Origin: Mycolicibacterium porcinum
Lineage (GTDB): Bacteria > Actinomycetota > Actinomycetes > Mycobacteriales > Mycobacteriaceae
Assembly (NCBI GenBank): GCA_002086835.1
Contig: MVIG01000005.1
Coordinates: 248,001-312,000, forward strand
DNA: 64,000 nucleotides
Direction of reading: 5' to 3'
The notes beneath the pieces are model-generated. The model did no database searches, was not told the DNA's origin, and saw nothing but the letters and a program-made list of their open reading frames with translations. This document shows, one piece after another, positions 35,747 through 44,277 of this stretch. How positions within the stretch are numbered: the first letter of the stretch is position 1; each line of letters begins with the position of its first letter. Made by a program: the position numbers and the translations under genes.

Positions 35747-36649
35747 ATGCCTGAGCTACCCGCCCTCGGGTCGCGGGTCAGCCTTCGGTACCGGCTGCCC
35801 GCCGGGTCGGCGAGGCCGATGACCGACGTCATCGGTCACCTGGAGCGCGTCGAACCTGCGGTGCTGATCCGCACCAAGGACGGCGAGCTGGTCGACGTCG
35901 AACCTGCCGACATCGTGAGCGTGCGCGAGCTGTCCCATGCCCCGGTGCGCGCCTCGGAGATCCGGGCGCTCGAACATGCGGCGGCGCTGGCCTGGCCCGG
36001 CGTCGAACAGCAATGGTCGGGCGGTTGGCTGCTGCGCGCCGGGCACGGCGTCACGAGCCGCGCCAATTCGGCGATTCCGCTGGGCGTGTCGGCACAGATC
36101 GCCGATCTGTCCGCGGTCCGCGACTGGTACCGCGACCGTGACCTGCCCGCCTGGCTGGCCCTGCCCGAGCGGCTGCTGCCGATCCGCACACCGGGCATCA
36201 AACCGGCGCGGGTGATGGTGCGCGAGGTCCCCGGCCCGTGCGCCACGAGCGCCGTCACACTGGCCCCGCAACCGGACGCGGAGTGGCTGCGGCTCTACGA
36301 ACGCGACGTCCCCGTGGACGTGCTGACCGCCGTGGTCGACGGGCAGGTGACCTTCGCGACCGTGCCCGGTTGCGCCGTCGGCCGGGGCGCGGTGACGACC
36401 GCCCCGGACGGGACACCCTGGCTGGGCATCTCGTCGGTCCGCGTGTCCGCTGCCCACCGCAGACAAGGCCATGCCCGGGCAGTGTGCGAAGCCCTGCTGG
36501 GCTGGGGCGCCGAGACCGGTGCGGGGCAGGCCTACGTCCAGGTGGAAGTCGACAATCATGCGGCCGTCGCGCTGTACACCGGACTCGGATTCCGGCTGCA
36601 CCACCAGACCCGTTATGTCGCGGCCGAGGATGTCCTCGGTTCGCGCTGA
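35747..36649 (+). CDS. GNAT-family acetyltransferase (Rv0428c-like)
   Basis: 300 aa. The N-terminal ~80 residues form an SH3-like region (RVSLRYRLPAGSARPMTDVI), and the C-terminal half carries a GNAT domain with SSVRVSAAHRRQGHARAVC as the acetyl-CoA-binding segment and VEVDNHAAVALYTGLGFRLH. Substrate unknown. The def - GNAT - xthA order matches Rv0429c-Rv0427c. Confidence 0.88.
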   Translation: MPELPALGSRVSLRYRLPAGSARPMTDVIGHLERVEPAVLIRTKDGELVDVEPADIVSVRELSHAPVRASEIRALEHAAALAWPGVEQQWSGGWLLRAGHGVTSRANSAIPLGVSAQIADLSAVRDWYRDRDLPAWLALPERLLPIRTPGIKPARVMVREVPGPCATSAVTLAPQPDAEWLRLYERDVPVDVLTAVVDGQVTFATVPGCAVGRGAVTTAPDGTPWLGISSVRVSAAHRRQGHARAVCEALLGWGAETGAGQAYVQVEVDNHAAVALYTGLGFRLHHQTRYVAAEDVLGSR

Positions 36650-36666
36650 CCGTAACCTCTAACCCC

Positions 36667-37479
36667 ATGCGCCTGGCCACCTGGAACGTCAATTCGATCC
36701 GCACCCGAGCCGACCGCGTGGTCGACTGGCTGGAGCGGGCCGACGTCGACGTGCTGGCCATGCAGGAAACCAAGTGCACCGACGCGCAGTTCCCGATGAT
36801 GCCGTTCGCGGCGCTGGGCTACGAGGTGGCCCACGTCGGGCTCAACCAGTGGAATGGCGTGGCCATCGCGTCCCGGGTCGGCCTTGACGACGTCGAGGTG
36901 GGCTTCACCGGTCAACCGACCTGGAGCAGCAAGCCAGAAGAGGAGGCCACCGCCGAAGCCCGCGCTCTGGGCGCGACATGCGGCGGGGTGCGGGTCTGGA
37001 GCCTGTACGTGCCCAACGGCCGGACCTTGGCCGATCCTCATTACGCCTACAAGCTGGATTGGCTTGCCGCCCTGCGGGATACCGCCGCCGGTTGGTTGAA
37101 GGACGATCCGGAACAGCCCATCGCGCTGGTCGGGGACTGGAACATCGCTCCCAAAGATGAAGACGTCTGGGACATGGCCGCGTTCGACGGCAGCACGCAC
37201 GTGTCCGAACCTGAGCGCGCCGCCTTCCAGGCCATGCATGACGCCCAATTCACCGATGTGGTGCGCCCTTTCACGGAGGGCCCGGGAATCTACACCTACT
37301 GGGATTACACGCAGCTGGCCTTCCAGAAGCGCCGCGGCATGCGCATCGACTTCATCCTCGGCTCCCCCGGCCTGGCGTCGCGCGTCACCGGTGCCGAGAT
37401 CGTGAAGGACGAGCGTCGCCCCAAGAAGGGCACCACCGCACCCAGCGATCACGCTCCGGTGGTCGTCGAGCTCGCCTGA
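36667..37479 (+). CDS. xthA: Exodeoxyribonuclease III
   Basis: 270 aa from the ATG at 36667. Motifs: ATWNVNSIRTR, METAL region MQETKCTD, GDWNIAPKDEDVWD and SDHAPVVVE. AP endonuclease and 3'-5' exonuclease of base excision repair, Mg2+-dependent, cytosolic. Corresponds to Rv0427c. It is followed by a palindromic repeat starting 12 bp after its stop. Confidence 0.94.
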   Translation: MRLATWNVNSIRTRADRVVDWLERADVDVLAMQETKCTDAQFPMMPFAALGYEVAHVGLNQWNGVAIASRVGLDDVEVGFTGQPTWSSKPEEEATAEARALGATCGGVRVWSLYVPNGRTLADPHYAYKLDWLAALRDTAAGWLKDDPEQPIALVGDWNIAPKDEDVWDMAAFDGSTHVSEPERAAFQAMHDAQFTDVVRPFTEGPGIYTYWDYTQLAFQKRRGMRIDFILGSPGLASRVTGAEIVKDERRPKKGTTAPSDHAPVVVELA

Positions 37480-37491
37480 CGCTTCGGACCG

Positions 37492-37552
37492 GTTGACTCT
37501 GCCGCCACGGCGGGAAAGTGCGAATGAGCCACACCCTGGCCGCAGAGTCAAC
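37492..37552. repeat. 61-bp palindrome, second sequence type
   Basis: Arms of 16 nt (37492-37507 and 37537-37552) pair with one mismatch around a 29-nt loop. It sits 12 bp after the xthA stop and 52 bp before the MoxR gene. Sequence differs from the pair at 17.9 and 18.9 kb, but size and position (just after a gene end) are alike. May be a terminator for xthA or a member of an intergenic repeat family. Confidence 0.85.
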
Positions 37553-37604
37553 GCATCGGCGGCCCGCTCGGCACGGTTAGCATTGGCCGACGGGAGGGGG
37601 CCAG

Positions 37605-39173
37605 ATGACCACCAGGTGGAGCGCGGTATCCAAATCGCCGACCTTGCCCGTGAACCACGCGCCGGCCGCCGGCCTCACGGCCGCAGACCTGTTCACCCCG
37701 CCCAGCGCGCCGGCCGTCACTCTCGACGAGAAGCTGCGCCGCGCCTACTTCTGGCTGATCAACAAGGCCGTCATCTCCCCGTTCTACGACGTCGAGTTCG
37801 GCTCGGACACCACGGTCAACTACCCCCTCGGTGATGCCGGCGCTTCCCTGAGCCTGCCCAAACAACCGGCCTACTCGTCCAATGTCCTTGTCCCGCTGCT
37901 GACTTTCGCCGTCGGTGGGAGGTGCCTGCTGATCGGCGGCCCGGGTCGCGGCAAGACCACCCTGGCCGTGCTGATGGGGGTGCTCGCGGGTTCGGCCCCC
38001 GCCGACGTGCGCCGCCACGTCCAGCAGGGCCAGCCCCAGTTGACCGTGGGTGACCTGGTCGGGATCCCACTGCCCCGCGACCTGGTGCAGGCCGGGAGCC
38101 TGGCCGAGATCACCATCGCCTGGAAGAGCTGGTTGACCGCACCGGTCAAGATCGTCGACGAGTACAACCGGATTCCGACCAAGACCCAGTCGGCGCTGCT
38201 GACCATGGTCGCCGAAGGGTACGTCGAAAGCCATGACCAGATGCACCTCACCGCACCCGAACACGGTGTACAGAGCTGGTTTTTCACCGCCAATGACGAC
38301 GGCGGCGGTGGCACCTTCCCGGTGATCCAGGCCTTGCGCGACCGGATCGACGTGACGGTGCAGGCGTTCGGGTTCAACAGCCGGTTCCTGGACGAGCTGG
38401 TGAGCCGGGTCGAGGCCGGTGACCGTCCCGAGGACAACGTGCCTGCGGAGTTGGTGTTCACCGCCGCCGAACAGGCCGCGATGGTCGACGCGATCCGCGC
38501 GATCCCGGTGCCCACCGAAGTGCGCCTCCGGCTGGAGTTCTTCGTCAGCCACTTCGAGTTCGTCCAGCACGGCGGCCGGCGCTTCGAATACCGGACCAAA
38601 GATGTGGTGGCGACCGCCGGTATCGAGGTCGAGCAGATCATCGACGCCAACTCCGGCGCCGATCTGCAGGTCGATCTGGGCGCGCAGACCGTCAACGGGG
38701 TGTCCGTGCGCTCCCTGCAGAACCTGGTGCTCTACGCCAAGGCGCTGGCCTGGTTCCGCGGCAACCACACCGTCACTCTCGAAGATGTGCGGGCCATGGT
38801 TCCGTTCGCCCTGCGCGGCAAGCTGTTACCGAACACCGCCCATCCCAGGTTCGACACCGGCGCCGACCGCGAGCTGGCATCCGATCCGGCGAGCTGGCTC
38901 ACCGACCTGTTCGACACCTCGTGCAGGCAGTTCGTCGCGCTGGCCCGCGAGGACGAGGATCCGGTGGCCGAACTGCTCGCCGAGTTCGGGCGCGGCCTCG
39001 ACGGGCTGGACGCGCTCGAGGTCTCGCGACGCCTCACCACCATCGAGTCCCGCATTTCGGCGGTCTCGGGCGTCGGCAAGATTTACGGCCGGGATTTCGA
39101 TGATTTGGTGGCGTTGAAGTATCTCTACCAACGGTATTCGAACTATCTGCACTGGCTGGAGAGCGGCCGGTGA
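37605..39173 (+). CDS. MoxR-type AAA+ ATPase
   Basis: 522 aa. Walker A GGPGRGKTT (residues 111-119, Lys117), Walker B VDEYNR (Asp185, Glu186; the typical MoxR DExNR), sensor 1 Asn230 in FFTAND and arginines in LRDRID (245-247). The C-terminal ~250 residues are a helical region without further motifs I recognise. MoxR ATPases act as chaperones or chelatase-like motors with vWA partners, which fits the vWA gene two positions downstream. First gene of a five-gene operon; GTGA overlap with the next gene. Inferred: provides ATP-driven remodelling for the cassette. Confidence 0.9.
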   Translation: MTTRWSAVSKSPTLPVNHAPAAGLTAADLFTPPSAPAVTLDEKLRRAYFWLINKAVISPFYDVEFGSDTTVNYPLGDAGASLSLPKQPAYSSNVLVPLLTFAVGGRCLLIGGPGRGKTTLAVLMGVLAGSAPADVRRHVQQGQPQLTVGDLVGIPLPRDLVQAGSLAEITIAWKSWLTAPVKIVDEYNRIPTKTQSALLTMVAEGYVESHDQMHLTAPEHGVQSWFFTANDDGGGGTFPVIQALRDRIDVTVQAFGFNSRFLDELVSRVEAGDRPEDNVPAELVFTAAEQAAMVDAIRAIPVPTEVRLRLEFFVSHFEFVQHGGRRFEYRTKDVVATAGIEVEQIIDANSGADLQVDLGAQTVNGVSVRSLQNLVLYAKALAWFRGNHTVTLEDVRAMVPFALRGKLLPNTAHPRFDTGADRELASDPASWLTDLFDTSCRQFVALAREDEDPVAELLAEFGRGLDGLDALEVSRRLTTIESRISAVSGVGKIYGRDFDDLVALKYLYQRYSNYLHWLESGR

Positions 39174-39787
39174 TTGCGCGGGCGTATCACCAGGTCAATG
39201 TCGACCTGCCCGCGGCAGCCGCCGAGCTTCCGATGATGACCGGCCTCGACCTGGCCCTGTCGGCCGACAACGTGGCCCGCTACGGCGGGGATCCCCATCG
39301 CTATCGCCAGGCACTGCACGGCATCTCGGCGTCACCCGAGACGATGGTCAGCGTCGCCGCGGTCGCCGCGTGGCGGGCCGGGGTGCTCGGGATCCGTGCC
39401 GACGCGTTGTCCCGGTTGCAGCTGTTGCCGGTCGACGTCGCCGCCTCCGTTCTCGGCCTACCGGTGGATGCGGTCGTCCCCTTCACCGACGGACAAGCCG
39501 TCGACCGGTTCTACTGGCCGCTGCGCCGGCCGGGTGAATTGATCGCCCGGATCGGAGGTTTCACGGGGCTCGGAGGTAGGTGGGACCACCCACCGACAGA
39601 ACCCGCGCAGCACGGACCGGGCTCGTGGACGGTAAACGTCGGTCCGCAGCGCCGGCGGATCGACGCCGACGTGTTCGGCCACGTGGTGGCGCCGGCACCG
39701 GTCGACGCCGTTCCGGAAGGCGGACCACGAACCGCCCAACTGGTGGTGCGCCCGACCTCGTACCTGGCCGAGATCTGGCCGGCATGA
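39170..39787 (+). CDS. Unrecognised 205-aa protein of the MoxR operon
   Basis: 205 aa from a GTG overlapping the MoxR stop. No signal peptide or membrane segment. The N-terminal half looks helical; the C-terminal half is richer in beta-type sequence (GRWDHPPTEPAQHGPGSW, TAQLVVRPTSYLAEIW). No family recognised. Its position between the MoxR ATPase and the vWA protein suggests an adaptor or substrate-recognition part, comparable to the extra component in MoxR-vWA ternary systems (inference). Stop overlaps the next start (ATGA). Confidence 0.8.
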   Translation: MIARAYHQVNVDLPAAAAELPMMTGLDLALSADNVARYGGDPHRYRQALHGISASPETMVSVAAVAAWRAGVLGIRADALSRLQLLPVDVAASVLGLPVDAVVPFTDGQAVDRFYWPLRRPGELIARIGGFTGLGGRWDHPPTEPAQHGPGSWTVNVGPQRRRIDADVFGHVVAPAPVDAVPEGGPRTAQLVVRPTSYLAEIWPA

Positions 39788-41646
39788 CCGGGCGGGCGCC
39801 CACCGACGCGGAGCTGGTGGCCTGGCAGGCCGCCCTCGATCTGTGGAACGTGCAGCTGCACCCACCGAACATGGTGCGAGACAGTGCAACCGGGACCTTC
39901 GCCTGGTTCACGTTCCCGCCGTCCATCTCGATCGACCTCGACGAGCTGGGCCGTCAGGGGGCCGAGCACCATCTGGTCAGCGTCTTCGCTCATGAGATCG
40001 GCCATCACGTACTGTCCCCGAGTACCCGCATCGTCTCGTTCAAGCTGATGCAGCAGATGGCCCGAGCCATCGTGGCGAGCGATCCGCGCCGGGCCATCCC
40101 CGTCACGCGCACGGCTCGGCACCTGTCCAATCTGTGGTCGGACCTGCTCATCAACGACCGGGTGGTCCGGATGCAGCGCCGCCTGCACCCCGGTACCGAA
40201 CCGGACATGATCGCGTTGTGGCGCACGCTGACCGCAGGGGAGCCGGTGTCGAACGCGGCCTGGTGGGTGCTGATGCGCGCCTACGAGTTGCTGTGGTCGC
40301 TGCCGTCGAACACGCTGTGCCCCAACGCTCCTCCCGCTGTACCCGAGTCCGTTCGAGAGGACGTGCGAGCCCGCCAGCAGGTCGACCCGGCTGCGCTCGA
40401 CGTCTCGAAGGTCCGCAAGGACCTGCAGGACAAGGAGCGTGCCCACCGCGCCGCGGCCCTGCGGGTGCAGGCCCTGCAGGACGAACTGCTGCTGAGCCAG
40501 CCGGTGCAGCCGGTCGCCGACGCCGAGTACCTGGCTCAGGCGGTCCGCACGTTCGGCGCCGACCCGGTGGGAGGGGCCTTGACCTTCGGCATGGTGCTGG
40601 TGCCGTACCTGGTGCTGGAATCCATGATCCCCGAAGGAGAGGCACTCCCCGGCGGCGGATGCGCCGAACAGGACGGAGCCCCCGCCACGGCAACCGAACT
40701 GGCACAGGTGCTCGCCGATCCGCGGCTCGACGAGCCTCCGATCCACCCCGCGGCCGCCGCGGTCGGCGCACCCGCACCGGATCAGGCGCCTGGCCAAAGC
40801 TACGGTGTCGCACAGACCTTGGCCTTGTTCTCCGGCTCCGATCCCAACGCTGTGATGCTGGCCTGGTACGAGGCGCAGGCCCGGCCCTGGATCCGTCCGC
40901 TGCTGCAGTCCGGGCGCGGGGCCGCCGAGCAGGGAATCCCCGGGCCGCCGGAGACGTGGGAGCTCGGCGACGACGCCACCGAGCTGGACTGGCCGGCCAC
41001 CCTCGCGGTGAACCCGGTGGTGGTGCCCGGGGTGACGACACGTCGTCGCACCCAGCTGCCCGACGACCCGGTCGCCACCACCGAAGCGGTGACCCTGGAC
41101 CTCTACATCGACTCGTCCGGGTCGATGCCGCACCCCGATCGAGGTTCCTCCGCCGTGCTGGCCGGGATGATCCTCGTGCTGTCGGTGCTCAAAGGTGGTG
41201 GGCGGGTTCGGGTCACGTCGTGGTCGGGCCGCGGCCAAGTCGCCGGGGACAGCGTCTACACCCGCGACCGCTTGGAGATCATGCGCCAGCTGACGACCTT
41301 CTTCGGCGGCGGCACCGTGTTTCCACTCGATCTGCTGGCCGACCGGTATCCGCCGGGCGAACGAGACCGTGACGAACTGCGCCACCTGGTGGTGCTGTCC
41401 GACGACGGTTTGATGTCGCTGTTCGGCTCCGGCCAGGAGGAGTACGCCGGAGTGGCAGCCGCGGTCCGGCGGCAACTCGCCACCGCCACCCTGCTGGTGC
41501 AGGATCGGTCTCGCTCGGTGGCCGCCCCGGCCGCCGAGGCCGGTTACGGCGTCGACTATCTGGACAACATGGCCGACGCTCCGGCGGTCTGCGCGAGGCT
41601 GGCCGCGCATATCGCCGGGTATCGGCGAGAGGTGCTGCATGGCTGA
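39784..41646 (+). CDS. HExxH metallopeptidase-like and vWA fusion protein
   Basis: 620 aa from the ATG at 39784. N-terminal part: zinc-protease signature HEIGHH (His70, Glu71, His74), followed by an Asp/Asn-rich helix around residues 116-126 (SNLWSDLLIND) that could give the third ligand. Middle: helical, coiled-coil-like region (about 185-245). C-terminus: a vWA domain with a complete MIDAS, YIDSSGSM (Asp443, Ser445, Ser447), Thr511 in GGGTVFP and Asp540 in LSDDG. It looks like a longer version of the vWA-like predicted metallopeptidases (DUF2201 group) that occur next to MoxR genes. No signal peptide. Overlaps the next gene by 8 bp. Confidence 0.88.
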   Translation: MTGRAPTDAELVAWQAALDLWNVQLHPPNMVRDSATGTFAWFTFPPSISIDLDELGRQGAEHHLVSVFAHEIGHHVLSPSTRIVSFKLMQQMARAIVASDPRRAIPVTRTARHLSNLWSDLLINDRVVRMQRRLHPGTEPDMIALWRTLTAGEPVSNAAWWVLMRAYELLWSLPSNTLCPNAPPAVPESVREDVRARQQVDPAALDVSKVRKDLQDKERAHRAAALRVQALQDELLLSQPVQPVADAEYLAQAVRTFGADPVGGALTFGMVLVPYLVLESMIPEGEALPGGGCAEQDGAPATATELAQVLADPRLDEPPIHPAAAAVGAPAPDQAPGQSYGVAQTLALFSGSDPNAVMLAWYEAQARPWIRPLLQSGRGAAEQGIPGPPETWELGDDATELDWPATLAVNPVVVPGVTTRRRTQLPDDPVATTEAVTLDLYIDSSGSMPHPDRGSSAVLAGMILVLSVLKGGGRVRVTSWSGRGQVAGDSVYTRDRLEIMRQLTTFFGGGTVFPLDLLADRYPPGERDRDELRHLVVLSDDGLMSLFGSGQEEYAGVAAAVRRQLATATLLVQDRSRSVAAPAAEAGYGVDYLDNMADAPAVCARLAAHIAGYRREVLHG

Positions 41647-42253
41647 ACAATTGACGAACTGGTTCGCCGAGGGGTTGGACGAGCAGCAGGTGTGGTTGGG
41701 CCTGCGGCCCGGCCCCACGGTGGACGAGGTCGCGGCGCGGATGGCGAGCACGCCGCAGCCGTTTCTCGCCGACACCGTCGACGTCGTGGCGCTGGCGTGC
41801 GATGTGTTCAACCACACCGGTTGCGCGGCGGCCGCCCAGCGGATCGCCGAGCGCGGCTCGCCCGCATCCCGGCGCGGCGCGGCCATCGGGTTGTGGCTGT
41901 TCGCCAGCACCGACCTCATCGGTCCGTTCACCGTACCGCTGGACGACCGAAGGGCCGTAACATCGTTGTTGGCATTGGCTTTTCGGGTTGCTCCGCTGGT
42001 CGACCCGGGCCGCTGGCTCAGCGATGCGGAACGCCGAGAAGAGGCGGTGCGGACCTTCCTGCTGTGGAACGGCCTGTTGCCGCACGGCGAGGATGCGGTG
42101 CAGGCCCGGTCGTTGTTCGAGATGCGCGATTCCGTGCGCCGGGAAGGTGCGCTGGCGCAGGCCCTGGCCGATCACGAGCATCGCATGGCGGTGCAACGCC
42201 GCCTGGCCGACGCCCAGGCCAAAGAAGCTGCGGCACGGTACAACAGTGAGTGA
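41639..42253 (+). CDS. Unrecognised 204-aa helical protein of the MoxR operon
   Basis: 204 aa. Ala-rich and mostly helical by eye, with a charged C-terminal helix (about residues 165-202) that may be a coiled coil. No motif or family recognised; no signal peptide. Overlaps the vWA gene by 8 bp and the ligase gene by 8 bp, so its production is tied to both. A scaffold or adaptor role is only an inference. Confidence 0.78.
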   Translation: MAEQLTNWFAEGLDEQQVWLGLRPGPTVDEVAARMASTPQPFLADTVDVVALACDVFNHTGCAAAAQRIAERGSPASRRGAAIGLWLFASTDLIGPFTVPLDDRRAVTSLLALAFRVAPLVDPGRWLSDAERREEAVRTFLLWNGLLPHGEDAVQARSLFEMRDSVRREGALAQALADHEHRMAVQRRLADAQAKEAAARYNSE

Positions 42254-43559
42254 CGATCCACTGCGGCTGGCCGACTATGTTCCGTTCGGCCAGGTGGCAC
42301 TGACCGACGAGCAGCGGTGGCCGGGCCTGTCGGCGGCAGGCCGGGAACGACTGAACCGCCTGGAGCAGCACCCTCACGCACCGGCCTGGTGTCACCGCGT
42401 CGGCCACCGGCTCACCCCCGCCGAGCAGCAGACCGCCACCCGGCAACTGCCCCTTGATGATTGGCTGCCGCAGCAGCTCGCGTTGGCGCGCACGCTACCG
42501 GCCTATCGCCGCCACCCGGGCCCGCTGAACGATCTCGCCGATTTCCCGCTGATCGGCCGCGAGGATCTCGTCGACGACATCGCGGCGTTCGTTCCGCCCG
42601 GCGCCGACTTGAGCCGGATGTTGCACGGCACGAGTTCGGGCAGTACCGGCGCCGCACTGGTGATGCCCGACGATCCCGATGAGCTGGCCCGCGGATTTCA
42701 CTGGCTACGGGGACTGGTGGGCACCGCTTGGGAACCGGTCGAACATCGGCTGGCGCTGGCGCAGACGGTGTTTCAGCGGCAGGCGTTCACCTACACGTCG
42801 GTGATCCCGGGCTTCGACGAGGCGCTGATGGCTCGGCTGAACCTGCACCCTGCCACCTGGGCAGGCGGCAGCGCGCAACGCGATGCGTATCTGAGGCACA
42901 CCGATCCGCAGGTGATCAGCGGGACGCCCACCTCGTTGGAGGTGCTGCTGGAACCGGCGCTCGCCGCCACATTGCGACCGCTGGCGCTGATCTCCGGGGC
43001 GATGACCCTGACGATGCCGCTGCGCCGGGCGCTCGAGGCGGCCTACGACTGTCCGGTCCTCGATGTGTACGGCCTGCACGAGACTCGGCCCATCGCGGTC
43101 AGCGACGACGGCGGTCCGTTCGTAGTGGCCGAACGCCGCGTGCATGTCGAGATCGTGGCGGGCGAGGTGGTGGTGACGTGCGGGGAGAATCAGTTCCTGC
43201 CCCTGGTGCGCTACCGCACGGGCGACTACGCGCGGCTGGTCACCCATCGTGGCCGCCCCGCACTCGCCGACCTGGAAGGCAGGGAGGCAACGGTTTTCGT
43301 GTCGGCGACGGGCGGCGCAGTGCCCTGCGTCGACCTGACCCAGCAGCTGCAGGCCGCGGGTGCCCGCGGGTGGAACGTCGCCCAGGACGCCGACGGTCGC
43401 GTATCGGCGATGATCGCCTCCGGGGACCGGCAACGGGTGAGCGAATCGCTGGCGCTGCTGCTCGGACGCCCCGTCGAGGTCACTCGGGTGGCGACGCTGG
43501 CGGAGTTGGGGCCCGGCAAGCCCCGCCGCTACTCGGCCGCTAGTGCGCCGACGCGGTGA
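42246..43559 (+). CDS. PaaK/CapK-type adenylate-forming enzyme
   Basis: 437 aa from a GTG at 42246. ANL-superfamily motifs: P-loop-like HGTSSGSTG (residues 127-135), YGLHET (275-280, aromatic-acid/PaaK type A5), VRYRTGDY (321-328) and a C-terminal GKPRRY carrying the likely catalytic Lys425. PaaK-type enzymes activate a carboxylic acid, such as phenylacetate, with ATP and then load it on CoA or another acceptor. No phenylacetate pathway genes are nearby, so the substrate is open. Last gene of the MoxR operon; its end overlaps the convergent LOG gene by 20 bp. Confidence 0.85.
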   Translation: MSDDPLRLADYVPFGQVALTDEQRWPGLSAAGRERLNRLEQHPHAPAWCHRVGHRLTPAEQQTATRQLPLDDWLPQQLALARTLPAYRRHPGPLNDLADFPLIGREDLVDDIAAFVPPGADLSRMLHGTSSGSTGAALVMPDDPDELARGFHWLRGLVGTAWEPVEHRLALAQTVFQRQAFTYTSVIPGFDEALMARLNLHPATWAGGSAQRDAYLRHTDPQVISGTPTSLEVLLEPALAATLRPLALISGAMTLTMPLRRALEAAYDCPVLDVYGLHETRPIAVSDDGGPFVVAERRVHVEIVAGEVVVTCGENQFLPLVRYRTGDYARLVTHRGRPALADLEGREATVFVSATGGAVPCVDLTQQLQAAGARGWNVAQDADGRVSAMIASGDRQRVSESLALLLGRPVEVTRVATLAELGPGKPRRYSAASAPTR

Positions 43560-44277
43560 TGAGGTCCACGGCCTCGGCCACGCTGTCGGTGCAGTGGATC
43601 AGGGCGAGGTCGGATTCGTCGATCTTGCCGCCCGGCAGCACCGTGTTCCGGATCCAGTCGATCAGTCCCGACCAGTAGTCGACACCCAGCAGGATGATCG
43701 GGAACTCGGTGACCTTGTGGGTCTGCACCAGCGTCAGCGCCTCGAACAATTCGTCGAGAGTGCCGAATCCGCCCGGCAGGCACACGAATGCCTGCGCGTA
43801 TTTGACGAACATGGTTTTGCGGACGAAGAAATAGCGGAAGTTGATGCCGAGATCGACCCAGTGGTTGAGGCGCTGCTCGAAGGGCAGTTCGATACCGAGT
43901 CCGACGGAGTAGCCGCCGGACTCGCTGGCCCCGCGGTTGGCGGCCTCCATCGAGCCCGGGCCGCCGCCGGTGATCACCGCGTAGCCCGCCCGCACCAGCG
44001 CAATGCCCAGTTCCTCACCCAGCCGGTATTCGGGCGAATGCGGTTGGGTCCTGGCCGATCCAAAAACTGTGACAGCCCTGGGCATTTCGGAGAGGGCGTC
44101 GAAGCCGTCGACGAACTCACCCTGAATGCGCATCACCCGCCACGGATCGGTATGCACCCAGTCGGTGGGGCCACGCCGGTCGAGCAGCCGCTGATCGGCG
44201 GTTGAGGTGGCACAGCGGTCCCGGCGCAGCTGCACCGAGCCGCGTATCTGCAGCGGGCTGTCGTCGTTGTCGGTCAC
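43540..44277 (-). CDS. LOG-family (TIGR00730) nucleotide phosphoribohydrolase-like protein
   Basis: 245 aa from a GTG at 44277 overlapping the methyltransferase stop. Motifs: GGGPGSMEAANRGA and PGGFGTLDELFE (PGGxGTxxE), the lysine-decarboxylase/LOG signature. LOG proteins hydrolyse nucleoside 5'-monophosphates, releasing cytokinin-type bases; the mycobacterial Rv1205 protein is one member. Here the exact substrate is unknown. 3' end overlaps the ligase gene by 20 bp on the opposite strand. Confidence 0.9.
   Translation of the reverse strand: MTDNDDSPLQIRGSVQLRRDRCATSTADQRLLDRRGPTDWVHTDPWRVMRIQGEFVDGFDALSEMPRAVTVFGSARTQPHSPEYRLGEELGIALVRAGYAVITGGGPGSMEAANRGASESGGYSVGLGIELPFEQRLNHWVDLGINFRYFFVRKTMFVKYAQAFVCLPGGFGTLDELFEALTLVQTHKVTEFPIILLGVDYWSGLIDWIRNTVLPGGKIDESDLALIHCTDSVAEAVDLITASAH

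Noticed and set aside
39511..41931. 806-codon open frame on the - strand across the vWA gene
   Set aside because: It is antisense to the clear HExxH-vWA gene, Gly/His/Gln-rich and without any domain; typical GC-rich shadow.
41639..42253. Considered as an AbiEii-like or other toxin
   Set aside because: No nucleotidyltransferase or other toxin motif is visible; only a helical Ala-rich pattern.
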